Below, in pieces: positions 1-8,938 of a stretch of DNA of 64,000 bases (positions are counted from its first letter, which is position 1; each line of letters begins with the position of its first letter). Source of the stretch: AP-15 sp963845735 (GTDB taxonomy: Bacteria > Pseudomonadota > Alphaproteobacteria > ATCC43930 > CGMCC-115725); contig CAWJTR010000018.1 in assembly GCA_963845735.1 (NCBI GenBank), positions 1 to 64,000 of the forward strand, in the 5' to 3' direction. The position numbers and the translations under genes were made by a program. The notes beneath the pieces are model-generated. The model was not told the DNA's origin. It worked only from the letters and a program-made list of their open reading frames with translations, and did not search any database.

Positions 1-34
1 GGTAACAGGGGTTCGAATCCCCTTGGGGACGCCA
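1..34 (+). tRNA. tRNA-Glu, 3' part only (cut by window edge)
   Basis: The first 34 bases hold a T-arm with the TTCGAAT loop flanked by AGGGG and CCCCT, then the acceptor strand TGGGGAC, discriminator G and an encoded CCA. The acceptor strand predicts a 5' end of GTCCCCA, and the variable and T-arm bases match bacterial tRNA-Glu closely, so Glu is the best assignment. The anticodon lies outside the window and is not seen. Confidence 0.85.
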
Positions 35-505
35 AGAAAATCAATTTGTTATTGATAGAGACGACGGTCTTTCTAGCGCTTTTCTACCGCTCAGATCGGA
101 GGCCGCCTGGGATAAGCGCGCAGAGAGGACGGCGCTCGCTCGGGCTTGACAGCGTGCGGCCCTCACCCTTCCCATCTCGCCATGCCGTCACCAGACATCG
201 CCCGCGCCGCGCGCAAGCTGGTGAGCGGCGCGGTTTACCCTGCATGGCCAGGACATATCCCCCAGTTCGAGGTGTCCACGGTTCTGGGGCGTAGTCGGGG
301 CGCACGTCGGTATCGATCACGCCGGGAATCGCGGGCACCCACGAGGTCGCGGAGCGCAGGTCATTTCACCCCCGTTGAATATGCCCGTCGCCCCATTCCC
401 GGGCGGGGCGAGCGCCACGCTCGGAGCGAGCCGATCAAAACCTTCGCGCGTACCGCAACCGCAATTTGATGGGCTTTACTCTACAAATTCCGTCGGCACA
501 GCGGG
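35..505. other. region without a recognisable gene
   Basis: Only short overlapping frames occur, none resembling a known family. It lies between the tRNA-Glu end and the end of the next gene read through its amber codon, where an integrase would be expected if an element had inserted at the tRNA. I see none. Confidence 0.4.
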
Positions 506-1282
506 TCACCGGTATATGGCGTTTTGGAGTGCTCGCAGTCCATCGGTGAGGGCGGCCGGTCCCGGTTGCAGGATAAGCGAGGACCTGATTTCGCGAAGGG
601 CACCGTTCTGGACGGCGGGTAGCTGAGCGAACCCCGGCCGAGCGGCCACCTTCTCCGGACGAAATTTTTTGCCGCACCACTAGCCGATGATCACCTCGGG
701 ATGGCGCGCAATGATTTCATCCGCAGTGACGACTCGGTCTTTCGCGGATTTCCCGCTCGCGCGATCGTCAAAGATGTCGATCCCGCCGGCGACCTCGATC
801 AGCTCCGAGACCCAGGCGATGCCGGAAATCATCGGGTCGTCCCAGTCCTCGAAATATACTCTGGGCCGCCGCGATAATTGCGCGGTCTGTCGGCGCGCAG
901 ACCCAAGCTCGGCGGCCAACTCCTCAGCGAGGGCCTCGGCACGATCGACCGCACCAACAATCGCCCCCAACATGCGGATCATGTCGAAGATTTCGGCGAC
1001 GCTGCGCTGGTTGAAGGCGTGGACATTGACGCCTTGTCGGACCAGCGCGGCGACAATGTCGGCTTGGAGGTCGGAGAAGCTGAGGACCAAATCGGGTCTC
1101 AGATTGAGGATCTTCGAGATATCGGCCGAGGTGAAGGCCGAAACCCGCGGCTTTTCGCGTTGGGCCTGGGGCGGACGCACGCAATAGCCAGAGATGCCGG
1201 CAATGCGATCCTGCTCTCCAAGGAGATAGAGCGTGTCAACGGTTTCCTCGGTCAGACAAACGATGCGCTCCGGTGGGAACAT
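506..1282 (-). pseudogene. ABC transporter substrate-binding protein (cobalamin/siderophore type) with in-frame amber codon
   Basis: Resembles the periplasmic binding protein 2 family (BtuF-like) that binds cobalamin or iron chelates. Reading from ATG at 1282 (MFPPERIVCLTEE) gives 200 clean residues with the motifs SAFTSADI, LSFSDLQADI and RVYFEDWDDPMISG. The frame then meets TAG at 680-682, just after PEVIIG. Past the TAG, the same frame continues as WCGKKFRPEK and then LILQPGPAALTDGL to TGA at 506, which is the expected C-terminus of the family. A single TCG-to-TAG change would give the usual IIGSWCGKKF. No signal peptide is visible, as in many family members. No permease or ATPase is adjacent. 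Confidence 0.75.
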
Positions 1283-1610
1283 TCCGCCAGCTTTTCCTTG
1301 CGCCGGAACGGAAAGCTATTCCTAAACGCGAAGGGTTGCACAGGAGCGATATTGTTCTCTAATGGGTCAAGGGCGACGGCTCGGTGATGAGCGATATCGA
1401 CGCTGTCGGGTGTCTGTGTTCTCTGCGTGCTCATTGTGGCGCTTGATGGGGTCAGCTGGGTGCAGAGAGGCTCGGTTGAAATCGCAGTTGAAATCGCAGT
1501 CGGCTAGCCTTGCCGCATGCTACGGAATCGGCGCCGTCATCTGCTCCCTCCCTCGGGCGTCGCTCCGCTCGGGAGCTCGGTTCGACCTCCTGTCCGGTTG
1601 ATGCTGCCGG
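1283..1610. other. intergenic, nothing recognised
   Basis: No convincing gene, RNA or repeat is visible between the binding-protein start and the IS110 remnant. Confidence 0.4.
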
Positions 1611-2040
1611 TTACGCCGGTTTGAACTCGGTGCCGTGGCGCAACATGGCGTGCATGATGATGGCCAGACGACGGGCGAGCGCGATCCGCGCCTTGCGCAT
1701 CGTCGATCGTTTGGCGATCGCCAATGCCCAGTCCTTTAGCTTCAGCGGTCCCTTGTAGCGCGTCAGCATGACGTTTGCGGCCTCGTACAAGAGGGTGCGC
1801 ACCCGACGATCGCCGCACTTCGAGATGCTGCCGGTGTAATCGACCTCGCCCGACTGATAGCGCCGCGGCGCCAGGCCGAAATAGGCGCCAATCTCGCGAG
1901 ACCGTCGGAAGCGCTCAGGATCGTCAATAGCCGCTGTGAAGGCGAGAGCGGTAAGTTGGCCGACACCGGGAATGCTCATCAGCCGTCGGCACGCTTCGGA
2001 TGCCCACCACTGTCCCGATACCGGCGCAATCTTTTTCGAC
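1611..2040 (-). mobile_element. IS110-family transposase, C-terminal fragment
   Basis: The minus strand encodes the C-terminal transposase domain (Transposase_20) of an IS110-type element: RRLMSIPGVGQLTALAF, then FGLAPRRYQSGEVDYTG, ISKCGDRRVRTLLYEAA and LARRLAIIMHAMLRHG. The N-terminal DEDD catalytic half is absent. Similarity stops near 2040, where methyltransferase sequence begins on the other strand. It is a dead remnant. The matching N-terminal type occurs at 11797-11950 on the opposite strand. Confidence 0.8.
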
Positions 2041-2798
2041 AGATACAGTATTAGCACAGATACATATAAATCTTATTATCCTTATCTGATAAATTTCGAT
2101 CACACACGAAACCGATGGGAACTTAATATTCGCCGTGGCAAGTTCAAACGTCAGCTTGCGGATATGGGAAAATACTCACCGGGCCGCCGTCTCATTGATA
2201 TAGCGCCGGGCCCGGCTATTTTTGCAGGGCGGCCTGCAAGGAGGGCTGGACGGCCAAAGCGGTGGAGGTCAGCGAGGTTGCGGTAGAGCACGGGCGCCAG
2301 CATTTTCAGGTCGAGTACACCTCGCTCGACAAGATCGCCGAGGCCTCAGTCGATGCGATCACGTGCCATCACGTTCTCGAACATCTCGCGCAGCCTCAGG
2401 AGTTTCTTGAGGTCATATGGCGCAAGCGGGTCCCCGGCGGATTGTTTGTCGTCCATGTCCCCCACCAACAACCGCTGACTTTCGGGCTGCGGGACCTGTT
2501 GGGCCGTAATCTCGGCCCGGACCGGGATACCTGGTGTAGCTTATATGGAAACATTCACATCAGCGGCTTTACCCGAGTTCTCGCTCCGCAATGTAATAGA
2601 GCGTGAGGGTTTCAAGTCACATTTTACGAGGGTGACTGGGACGTGGACGAAGTATTACGATCCTTTTTTCACGATGAACTTTGTTCGGGACGTGCATGGC
2701 TAGCCTTAGCCAAGAAGGGTGCTCGCCATGCAGTGGAATCGATCGGCATCCCGTTCGGTGTTGGCGATTGGGTCATCGGGTATTTTGGAAAACGATAG
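2041..2798 (+). pseudogene. SAM-dependent methyltransferase, decayed by three frameshifts
   Basis: Pieces of a class I methyltransferase of the Methyltransf_23 type lie in three frames. The first carries YYPYLINFD and RRLIDIAPGPAIF (the SAM motif I region). A shift near 2240 leads to EVSEVAVEHG, ITCHHVLEHLAQPQEF and VPGGLFVVHVPHQQPL. A second near 2577 leads to EFSLRNVIEREGFKS and YYDPFFTMNFVRD. A third near 2697 leads to WLALAKKGARH and GVGDWVIGYFGKR, then TAG at 2796-2798. Such enzymes are common in polysaccharide clusters, which suits the glycosyltransferases at 8.9-11.4 kb. The N-terminus abuts the IS110 remnant. Confidence 0.8.
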
Positions 2799-2948
2799 AC
2801 CGTCTCGGATATTTGCGCATACGGGGAGCTTCCTAACAGAGGTGGTCCCTGGGCCCGCCGAAGCTGGCATAACATTGCTAATTATCCCCCACCCAATAGC
2901 CCCGATGTTAACCTTATCTGGCCGTAAGCGCTCGGTGAGGGCGCCGGG

Positions 2949-3090
2949 TCAGGCAGTGGTGCGCTTGATCTCAGCGGGTCGCCAGTGCCAGGGGAGGAGT
3001 TAGATGAGGCGTCGGGCCGTCGGCGGTGGCGGGTGAGCACGTCGGCGAGGCGTGCTGTGGATTGAGGCCGTTGAATTCGGCGTACTCGTC
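2949..3090 (-). mobile_element. IS66-family transposase, degraded C-terminal tail
   Basis: Minus-strand fragments spread over shifted frames give EFNGLNPQ, LADVLTR and finally LLPWHWRPAEIKRTTA followed by a stop at 2949. This is the order of the C-terminal end of IS66 transposases (DPQAWLADVLARI ... ELLPWHW). Several indels separate the pieces and the rest of the element is missing. Assigned from motif order only. Confidence 0.5.
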
Positions 3091-3178
3091 GGTGATGGCT
3101 GCGGGGCGACCTCGTCGACTGCCGTCCCGCGCGGCAGTCGACACCACCGTCAGATCATCGTGCTGCAGACTACGCCGT

Positions 3179-6150
3179 CTAGTGAGCTGTCCACGCGTAA
3201 GAAGCCTGCCCGATCGTGCAGCTCGACGAGCACGAATAGACGGTGCCGTTCGTTCCTTGTAGGGGCGCGCCGGAATTGCTTGCCGCGTCAATGACCGTGA
3301 CGTAACCAAGCTGGGCATAGACGCCGGTGACGAGATAGGGAACCGCATTGCTGCCGTTGTTGATCGAGATCCCCAATCCAGGAAACATGAAAGTCAGAGT
3401 CTTGGCGTCCAGATATAGGACATCCGACCCGCCCATGTAGGACCAAGTGACTGGATTATACATGGAAAGCTGTTCGGGGCCGACAGACTGTGAAATATTA
3501 ACCGTCCAATTTGTCCCGCTACCTCCGGTAATATAAGTGGAGGCTGTTACCCCGACGCCTGTTACCTGCTGACCAATTGCGACCGTACCGCTGCTGAGAG
3601 ACGAAAAAGTCAACGCTGTCCCGGATATAGTGCCCGTTGTATCTGTCTTAGCCGTCGCAGTTGCAACGGTCGTGTCGATAAGGTTTTGTCCCCAACTATA
3701 ACCGGGGCAGGAAGCCGAGCGCCAAAAGATATTAGTCAGTGAGCCAGAATTCCAACCCACCGACTTGAGGACCGTCCTGCACGCGACTGGAGGGTAAGTG
3801 CCTAGCGCACCGAGAGAGGTATAGAATGAATTGTACCGTGTCGGATCAAGGTATGGCGTCGTCCATGGACACGGCTCGTAGCCACAGAACGGCGAAACTA
3901 ATTCCCCCGACAACGCGACGGTCATACCGCCGGAGTAATTCTTCCAAGCGGATGGGTAGAAATAATCATTGTCCCATTGTCCGGCGCCGCGTGCCTCGGC
4001 AGCGAACTGACCAAAGCCGCCAAGTTGATCGTAAGCATAGCCGCCCTGTTGATAAACTCTCTCATTCAGCCATAATCCGCCCAAACTAGACCCGATAATT
4101 CCCGGATAAGGCCCCGCCTCGACAAGCACGGGTGCCCCTTCCGATCCATAGTTACCGCCTTCGAGGGTAAGTGTACCTCCACCGCCAGCCTCTTGTCCGA
4201 TGAACGGGAACGATTGTTGACAGTAAAACATCGCTCCGTTGCCGGTAGCCGCCAGGCTCGGGTCGTAATTGAAAAACGGGTTCTTTACCTCGTTTGTCGT
4301 CGCTCCTGCCCAACTCGCCTGCTCAATAAAAAGAGAGCTACATGTATTTGGGTTCTCAACGTGGACACCGTTTATGGCAATACCCATGCCCTGTGCGACG
4401 ACGACACGCTCCGCCGCATAGATAGTGGTGACTGCCGCCACGTCTCCCTGCATGGCCGTCGTAGTGGTCAGGTCATTAAGTCCATAATTGGCGGTCACCC
4501 AGGGTATCCAGATCCGAAAGGTGCCGACGCTCGTCCCGGAGTTCCATGCAGTCATCGTCAGAGGAATGACGCCGAAATGCGCAGTGACGATCGTGTATGA
4601 ATTATACACCGTTCCGACGTAGGCATCCGGCGATGCGACCGTTGCGGTGAAGCTATAATCATAAGAGTTCTGATCCGCGACTTTAGAAAAGCCCGATACT
4701 CCTGAGAGCCCAAACGATCCACTTTTACCGCTGTTCGCGGAAATATTGCCACCGAACACATTTACCTGTCGTGATTCCTCCGAATCTATGCCGATGGTTT
4801 CTCCCGACCGTGCAGCAGCACCGCTGTCTGATTGATGTCGGCTTCGTTGGCGGCGGTGCCGATGAGCGTGTGCACCACCCCCGAGGCGACATCCACCCCG
4901 ATATGCGCCTTCATCCCGAAGTGCCACTGATTGCCTTTCTTGGTCTGGTGCATCTCAGGATCACGGCTCTCGGCTTGTTTGGTCGAGGACGGAGCGGCGA
5001 TGATCGTGGCGTCAACGATTGTCCCTGGCGCATCAACAGGCTGCGCTCCTCCAGCATCCTGCCGACCTCGTCGAACAGCACCCGGGTCAGGTCGTGCCGC
5101 TCCAGCCAATGGCGGAAGTGCAGCACCGTCGTCGCGTCCGGCACCGGGTCGCGGCTCAGCTCACCCGGCAAAGCCGCGCAGCGCCTGACTGTCGTACAGC
5201 GCATCCTCCAGCGCCTCATCCGCCAGCCCATACCATTGCTGCAAAAAGTAGATCCGCAGCATCCGCTCCAGCCCGATGGCGGCCGGCGCGCTCACCCGGA
5301 TAAAGCGGCGCAGGCGAGCCGCTAACCGAGGCTCAACGACATCATTTATGTCGGCTTGCGTGCCAGAGAACTGTATTCCGTAATATCCGTTGTCGCCGGT
5401 GACTTTGCGAAAGGTGTTAGAGTCATTCAGGCAACAGGCGTTATTCGCGTCGGTTTTGTATAGAGCATAGAAATTTGCGACATAGGTGTTCTCGACGAGG
5501 TTTACGCTCGATCCTCCATTGCCGCCGGAGAGACCAATCCCAACGCCTGCGCTGGACTGATTGGCGCGATAGCCGCCCGGTCCGATTACCGCAATGTCAG
5601 ACACCCGCATGCCTTGCCCTGGCCCGACGATGAATGCAATCGAGTTGTTGAATGTGGGTCTTATTGAGCAGCCCTGATAATCGCCCCCAGCCGCCGGGTC
5701 GCCGAAGAATGACATCGAAAATGCGAAATTGCTTGGGGCGGAAAGGTTGGCCCGGAGATTCCCCGGCGGATCGAGATAGATAGTGCTTGATGTCTTATAG
5801 GTTCCGGACGGGCAGTAGACGGCCTTCAAATTGTTGGCGAAAGCATAGTCGATCGCCGCCTGGATGGCCGTCGTATCGTCGGTGCTGCCGTTGCCGGTTG
5901 CACCGAATCTTGGGTCCTTGATATTGACCCAATCATTCTGGCCGCTGCGGGGGGAGCCGCCAAAGACATAGGTTGCGAGTGCCGATGGCGTTGTGGTGAC
6001 CGCAGGATTGGACCCCTGGTACATCGGGATCTGTTCGGTTCCCGCAAGTCCCGCCCCCGGCGATAGCTGGTTGATTGTCTCGCCGGTCTGAGCGAACGCA
6101 GACCCCGCGCCAAGAAGTAACGACAGGAAGAAAGCTAAATGACGTTTCAT
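3179..6150 (-). pseudogene. secreted pectate-lyase-like (tailspike-like) protein, split by an IS5 remnant
   Basis: The 5' part (6150 to about 5336) starts with a Sec signal, LLLGAGSAFA, then a phage-tail-like motif ETINQLSPGAGLAGTEQIPM, then a pectate-lyase-3 opening: DPRFGATGNGSTDDTTAIQ and AVYCPSGTYKTSSTI. These are typical of beta-helix polysaccharide-active enzymes and tailspikes. The frame runs into an IS5 fragment. The 3' part resumes near 4794 at ETIGIDSEESRQVNVFGG and continues as a Gly/Ser/Thr-rich beta-rich chain to 3179. It is the last gene of a four-gene operon, 11 bases after the 61-residue gene. Substrate unknown; a role in cutting or binding an exopolysaccharide is inference. 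Confidence 0.7.
4795..5335 (-). mobile_element. IS5-family transposase fragment inserted in the pectate-lyase-like gene
   Basis: Minus-strand pieces give GLERMLRIYFLQQWYGL and ALEDALYDSQALRGFAG, then PDATTVLHFRHWLERH, then TIVDATIIAAPSSTKQA, DPEMHQTKKGNQWHFGMKAH and VVHTLIGTAANEADINQTA. This is the order of IS5 DDE transposases. The N-terminus and about the last third are missing, and at least one internal frameshift is present. Boundaries are estimated from where host-gene similarity stops and resumes. Confidence 0.8.
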
Positions 6151-6161
6151 CTATATTGCCC

Positions 6162-6347
6162 CTATTGAACCTTCAACGGCATTCCGGTATTAGCGAGCGC
6201 CATCACGCCAGAGTTTACCAACAGCAAGTTGCTGCTCTGGGAGGGTGGCTGACCGGTCAATAGAAATCCCAGCGCGTGCCGAGATGCCACCGTGGCAGAT
6301 CCGAGGATGAGCGCGAGGGCGAGAGCGTGAATCAACATCGGCTTCAT
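6162..6347 (-). CDS. small exported protein of the tail-fibre-like operon
   Basis: A 61-residue product with a hydrophobic N-terminus (MLIHALALALILGSATVAS) that fits a Sec signal or membrane anchor, then a short tail (LLTGQPPSQSS, LANTGMPLKVQ). No family recognised. Its ATG overlaps the upstream stop codon in TGATG, so translation is probably coupled to the 599-residue gene. The pectate-lyase-like gene begins 11 bases after its stop. The tight fit is the main evidence that it is real. Confidence 0.6.
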   Translation of the reverse strand: MKPMLIHALALALILGSATVASRHALGFLLTGQPPSQSSNLLLVNSGVMALANTGMPLKVQ

Positions 6348-8146
6348 CACGATGGGCTCACAAAGATAGTGATCGAACCGACGGCACTGCCGGAACTCCA
6401 ATTGGTCCCGCCGGTTGTCTGAAGACAAATCCGGTCGCCGACTGCAAGGCTCGCTGTCGTCACGGTCAAGGTTTGATTCGTCGCTGCGGTACCGTTTGCA
6501 TTGAGACTGCCAGAGTGGAGCGCCGTCCCAACCGAACAGGCCACTCCGCTCGGGGCATGGTTTACCGTAACCGTTGCTGTTGAGCCGTTCGGGACCTCGA
6601 CCGCGCCGACGATCGATTGCACGGTCATCGCCTGATTGATAACGGAAGCGATGGCATTATTCGGGTTCTGGCCGGCGATCCATCCGATGCTGATCGGGAC
6701 CTGCTGAGCCTTGACAAAGGCGGTGGTCGCAACCTGTGTCGAGTTGGTTCCCTGGGTGGGCGTCGGCGCGGTCGGGGTTCCGCTGAGCGCCGGCGAGGCC
6801 AGCGTGGCATAAGCCTGGTTCTTCACATACGCCGTGGTGGCGATCTGCGTCGTGTTCGTAGCGGTTGTGGCGGTCGGCGCCGCAGGTGTGCCGGTGAAGG
6901 ACGGCGAGGCCAGCGTGGCATAAGCCTGGTTCTTCACATACGCCGTAGTGGCGATCTGCGTCGTGTTCGTAGTGGTTGCGGCGGTCGGCGCCGCCGGTGT
7001 GCCGGTGAAGGACGGCGAGGCCAGCGGAGCGAGAACGGAGAGCTGTTTTCCTGTGTCCTGAAGCACCGTCCCGGAGGTGCCCGAGAATGCCGCGATATCG
7101 CCTGACACCGCGGAACTCGGTCCTGTCACGTTGCCGGACCCGGCGGGGGTCGCCCAAGTTCCGTCGCCGCGCCAAAACGTCGAAGCCGACGCCGAAGCGC
7201 CGCCGTTGAGGTTGGCGACCGGAAGATTGCCCAGATCGCTGTAGGCGAGGCTCAGAGAGCCCCCTAGCGACAGCGAATGGCTGTTGATCGTGACCGAAGA
7301 GTTCGCCAGATTGGCGTTCGGCAATCCGCTGATCAGCGAGTTCGCGATGAGCCCGCTCGAATTCGTCGCGACGATCGTGGAATTTCCTGTGATTCCAACC
7401 GGGAGGCCGGCGCTCAACGACGTGCCGGTTGCCCCATTCCATTGCGGCACATAGGCGTTTGTGGAACTTCCCGGACCGTTCACGTTGCCTAACCCAGCAG
7501 GGGTCGCCCAAGTTCCGTCGCCACGCCAGAAGGTCGAGGCCGACGCCGAAGCGCCGCCGTTGAGATTGGCGACGGGAAGATTGCCGGTCACGTCAGCGGC
7601 GAGCCGGACAGTGCAAGTGTTGTTCGCGCAGTCAATGGTCTTATTCGTCAGCGTCGCCGCAGTAGCGTTCGCAGTGAGCGTGTCGGTGGCGGCCGGAAGC
7701 GTGAGCGTCCCGCTCGCTGCGGCTGCGGCATTGATGGTCGTTGACCCGCTCGTCGCGCCCGTCAGGACGAGATCGCCTGAATTGAAACTCTGTATGCCGC
7801 TCCAGATATTTGCTCCATTGAGCAGCGGAATGGTTGCCCCGCTGGTGCCCGTGCTGCTGATCGCCGCCGATCCGAGACCGAGATTGGCACGAGCCGTGCC
7901 GAGGCTTGTCAGATCCGAAAGATTGTTCGTTGCGCTCAGTGCGCCGATCGCCGTTGCCCAGCCTGAACACAACTTTGTATCGTTGTAAGACGTCCCGTTG
8001 AATTGATCCACATACAAGCAACTTTGCGATGGCAGCGGAATCGTCGTGTTGGTCGCCAAAGCGTCGACAAAGCTGTCGGCTCGCGCCGATCCGATGCCGA
8101 GCGCAAACAGCAATGCGGCGGAGAGCGTCCTCAGCAGGAATGACAT
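6347..8146 (-). CDS. exported protein with phage tail-fibre-like repeats
   Basis: 599 residues. The start at 8146 is chosen for its Shine-Dalgarno (GGAGG, about 9 bases upstream) and the Sec signal that follows (MSFLLRTLSAALLFALG ... SARA). The body is Ala/Thr/Gly/Ser-rich with phage tail-fibre features: GLGSAAISSTGTSGATIPLL, two copies of LPVANLNGGASASASTFWRG, and three 37-residue repeats around TNTTQIATTAYVKNQAYA and LASPSFTGTPAAPT. The C-terminus (VEVPNGSTATVTVNHAP, VGDRICLQTTGG) is beta-rich. Phage tail fibres are not normally exported with a signal peptide, so this is probably a cell-surface or secreted adhesin or fibre; that role is inference. Overlaps the upstream gene by 16 bases. Confidence 0.75.
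   Translation of the reverse strand: MSFLLRTLSAALLFALGIGSARADSFVDALATNTTIPLPSQSCLYVDQFNGTSYNDTKLCSGWATAIGALSATNNLSDLTSLGTARANLGLGSAAISSTGTSGATIPLLNGANIWSGIQSFNSGDLVLTGATSGSTTINAAAAASGTLTLPAATDTLTANATAATLTNKTIDCANNTCTVRLAADVTGNLPVANLNGGASASASTFWRGDGTWATPAGLGNVNGPGSSTNAYVPQWNGATGTSLSAGLPVGITGNSTIVATNSSGLIANSLISGLPNANLANSSVTINSHSLSLGGSLSLAYSDLGNLPVANLNGGASASASTFWRGDGTWATPAGSGNVTGPSSAVSGDIAAFSGTSGTVLQDTGKQLSVLAPLASPSFTGTPAAPTAATTTNTTQIATTAYVKNQAYATLASPSFTGTPAAPTATTATNTTQIATTAYVKNQAYATLASPALSGTPTAPTPTQGTNSTQVATTAFVKAQQVPISIGWIAGQNPNNAIASVINQAMTVQSIVGAVEVPNGSTATVTVNHAPSGVACSVGTALHSGSLNANGTAATNQTLTVTTASLAVGDRICLQTTGGTNWSSGSAVGSITIFVSPS
6716..7030 (-). repeat. tandem coding repeat, 111-bp period, tail-fibre type
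   Basis: The marker CGGCGAGGCC recurs at 6791 and 6902, and its start again at 7013, a period of 111 bases or 37 codons. The first two units are nearly identical at DNA level, suggesting recent duplication. Each encodes TQ(I/V)ATTA(Y/F)VK followed by LASP(S/A)(F/L)(T/S)GTP. Confidence 0.85.
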
Positions 8147-8370
8147 GCCAATTTTCCTCCGGAATGGATCAAAATATTCCCGCCGCTGTGGAGCCAGATC
8201 GTCCTGCTCGGACATTCGTTGGCGGTAATGGCCGTAATCTGGCCCGATCCGTTGATCGTGACGCTGGCGCAGGTATATGCACCGGCCAGTAGTTGAGCAT
8301 TGGCATCCCGCGGCGCCCAGCCTAGGATAAGCGCGGCGGTGATGACGAGAGGTATGCGCCAAAACTTCAT
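8131..8370 (-). CDS. small exported protein with tail-fibre-like motif, first gene of the operon
   Basis: 79 residues from ATG at 8370. Signal peptide LVITAALILGWAPRDANA, then a mature part of about 54 residues with CASVTINGSGQITAITANEC. That resembles the VTVN-G-ITA motif found in many phage tail fibres, here bracketed by cysteines, with another CHSC at the end. It heads the minus-strand operon and its end overlaps the 599-residue gene by 16 bases. No named family recognised. Confidence 0.6.
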   Translation of the reverse strand: MKFWRIPLVITAALILGWAPRDANAQLLAGAYTCASVTINGSGQITAITANECPSRTIWLHSGGNILIHSGGKLACHSC

Positions 8371-8938
8371 TGGGTTTAGGTCCTGCAGATTTTGATCGGT
8401 TATCTCGACCACCGCGCCTCTCGAGGCTGGTGTCGGTATCCGGCATGTGCTAAAATAGCAAATATGGCCAGCTATCTTAAGGCGGCAGCCCCATCTATTC
8501 CCCGGAACGGCGTAAGGATCGTCGAATAAACTACCTTAACGTGACTAAATTGTCAACATAAAAATGCTATATACGCATCATGGCGCCGATGCCCAGCCGG
8601 CACGGATTCAGAGCACCGCTTGAAACTCGCGCGCTCCGGTGCGGACTGGGGCGGGTTCGGCAGGACCCACGGGCGCTAGGTCCGAGGGATCGTGACAAGC
8701 AATCCCCTCCAAGTGACCAGGGACGCGCGCTTGCGACGATGTTACGCGGCCGAGGTGGGGCACCGCGCCGGCCAAGGCGGCTCGGTGCGCATCCGGGAGC
8801 CCCAGGCGATCATGTCCGCTTACAACCGCTCGCACCTGCGCCAGAGTCCGTTGCGGTCGAGTTCCCGCGTTTGCCGTGAGCTAAGAGTTGGAATACCGTG
8901 GCCTAGGAGAATGGGGGTAGCCGCGATCGGGCGATCAT
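8371..8938. other. divergent intergenic region
   Basis: Lies between the start of the exported-protein operon and the glycosyltransferase. The part near 8450-8580 is AT-richer (for example ATTGTCAACATAAAAATGC) and probably holds the promoters. The rest has short GC-rich frames on both strands with no recognisable similarity. Confidence 0.4.

Noticed and set aside
680..682. Pyrrolysine or programmed readthrough at the amber codon
   Set aside because: The family normally has serine here, no recoding signal is seen, and a one-base mutation or error is simpler.
6716..7030. Regular repeats as a possible CRISPR array
   Set aside because: The 111-base units are fully coding, contiguous and lack unique spacers.
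3179..8370. A complete prophage
   Set aside because: No capsid, terminase, portal, lysis or integrase gene is present, and the fibre-like proteins carry signal peptides.
8580..8879. A 99-codon plus-strand frame before the glycosyltransferase
   Set aside because: Composition is Arg/Pro/Gly-rich and no similarity is recognisable; likely noncoding.
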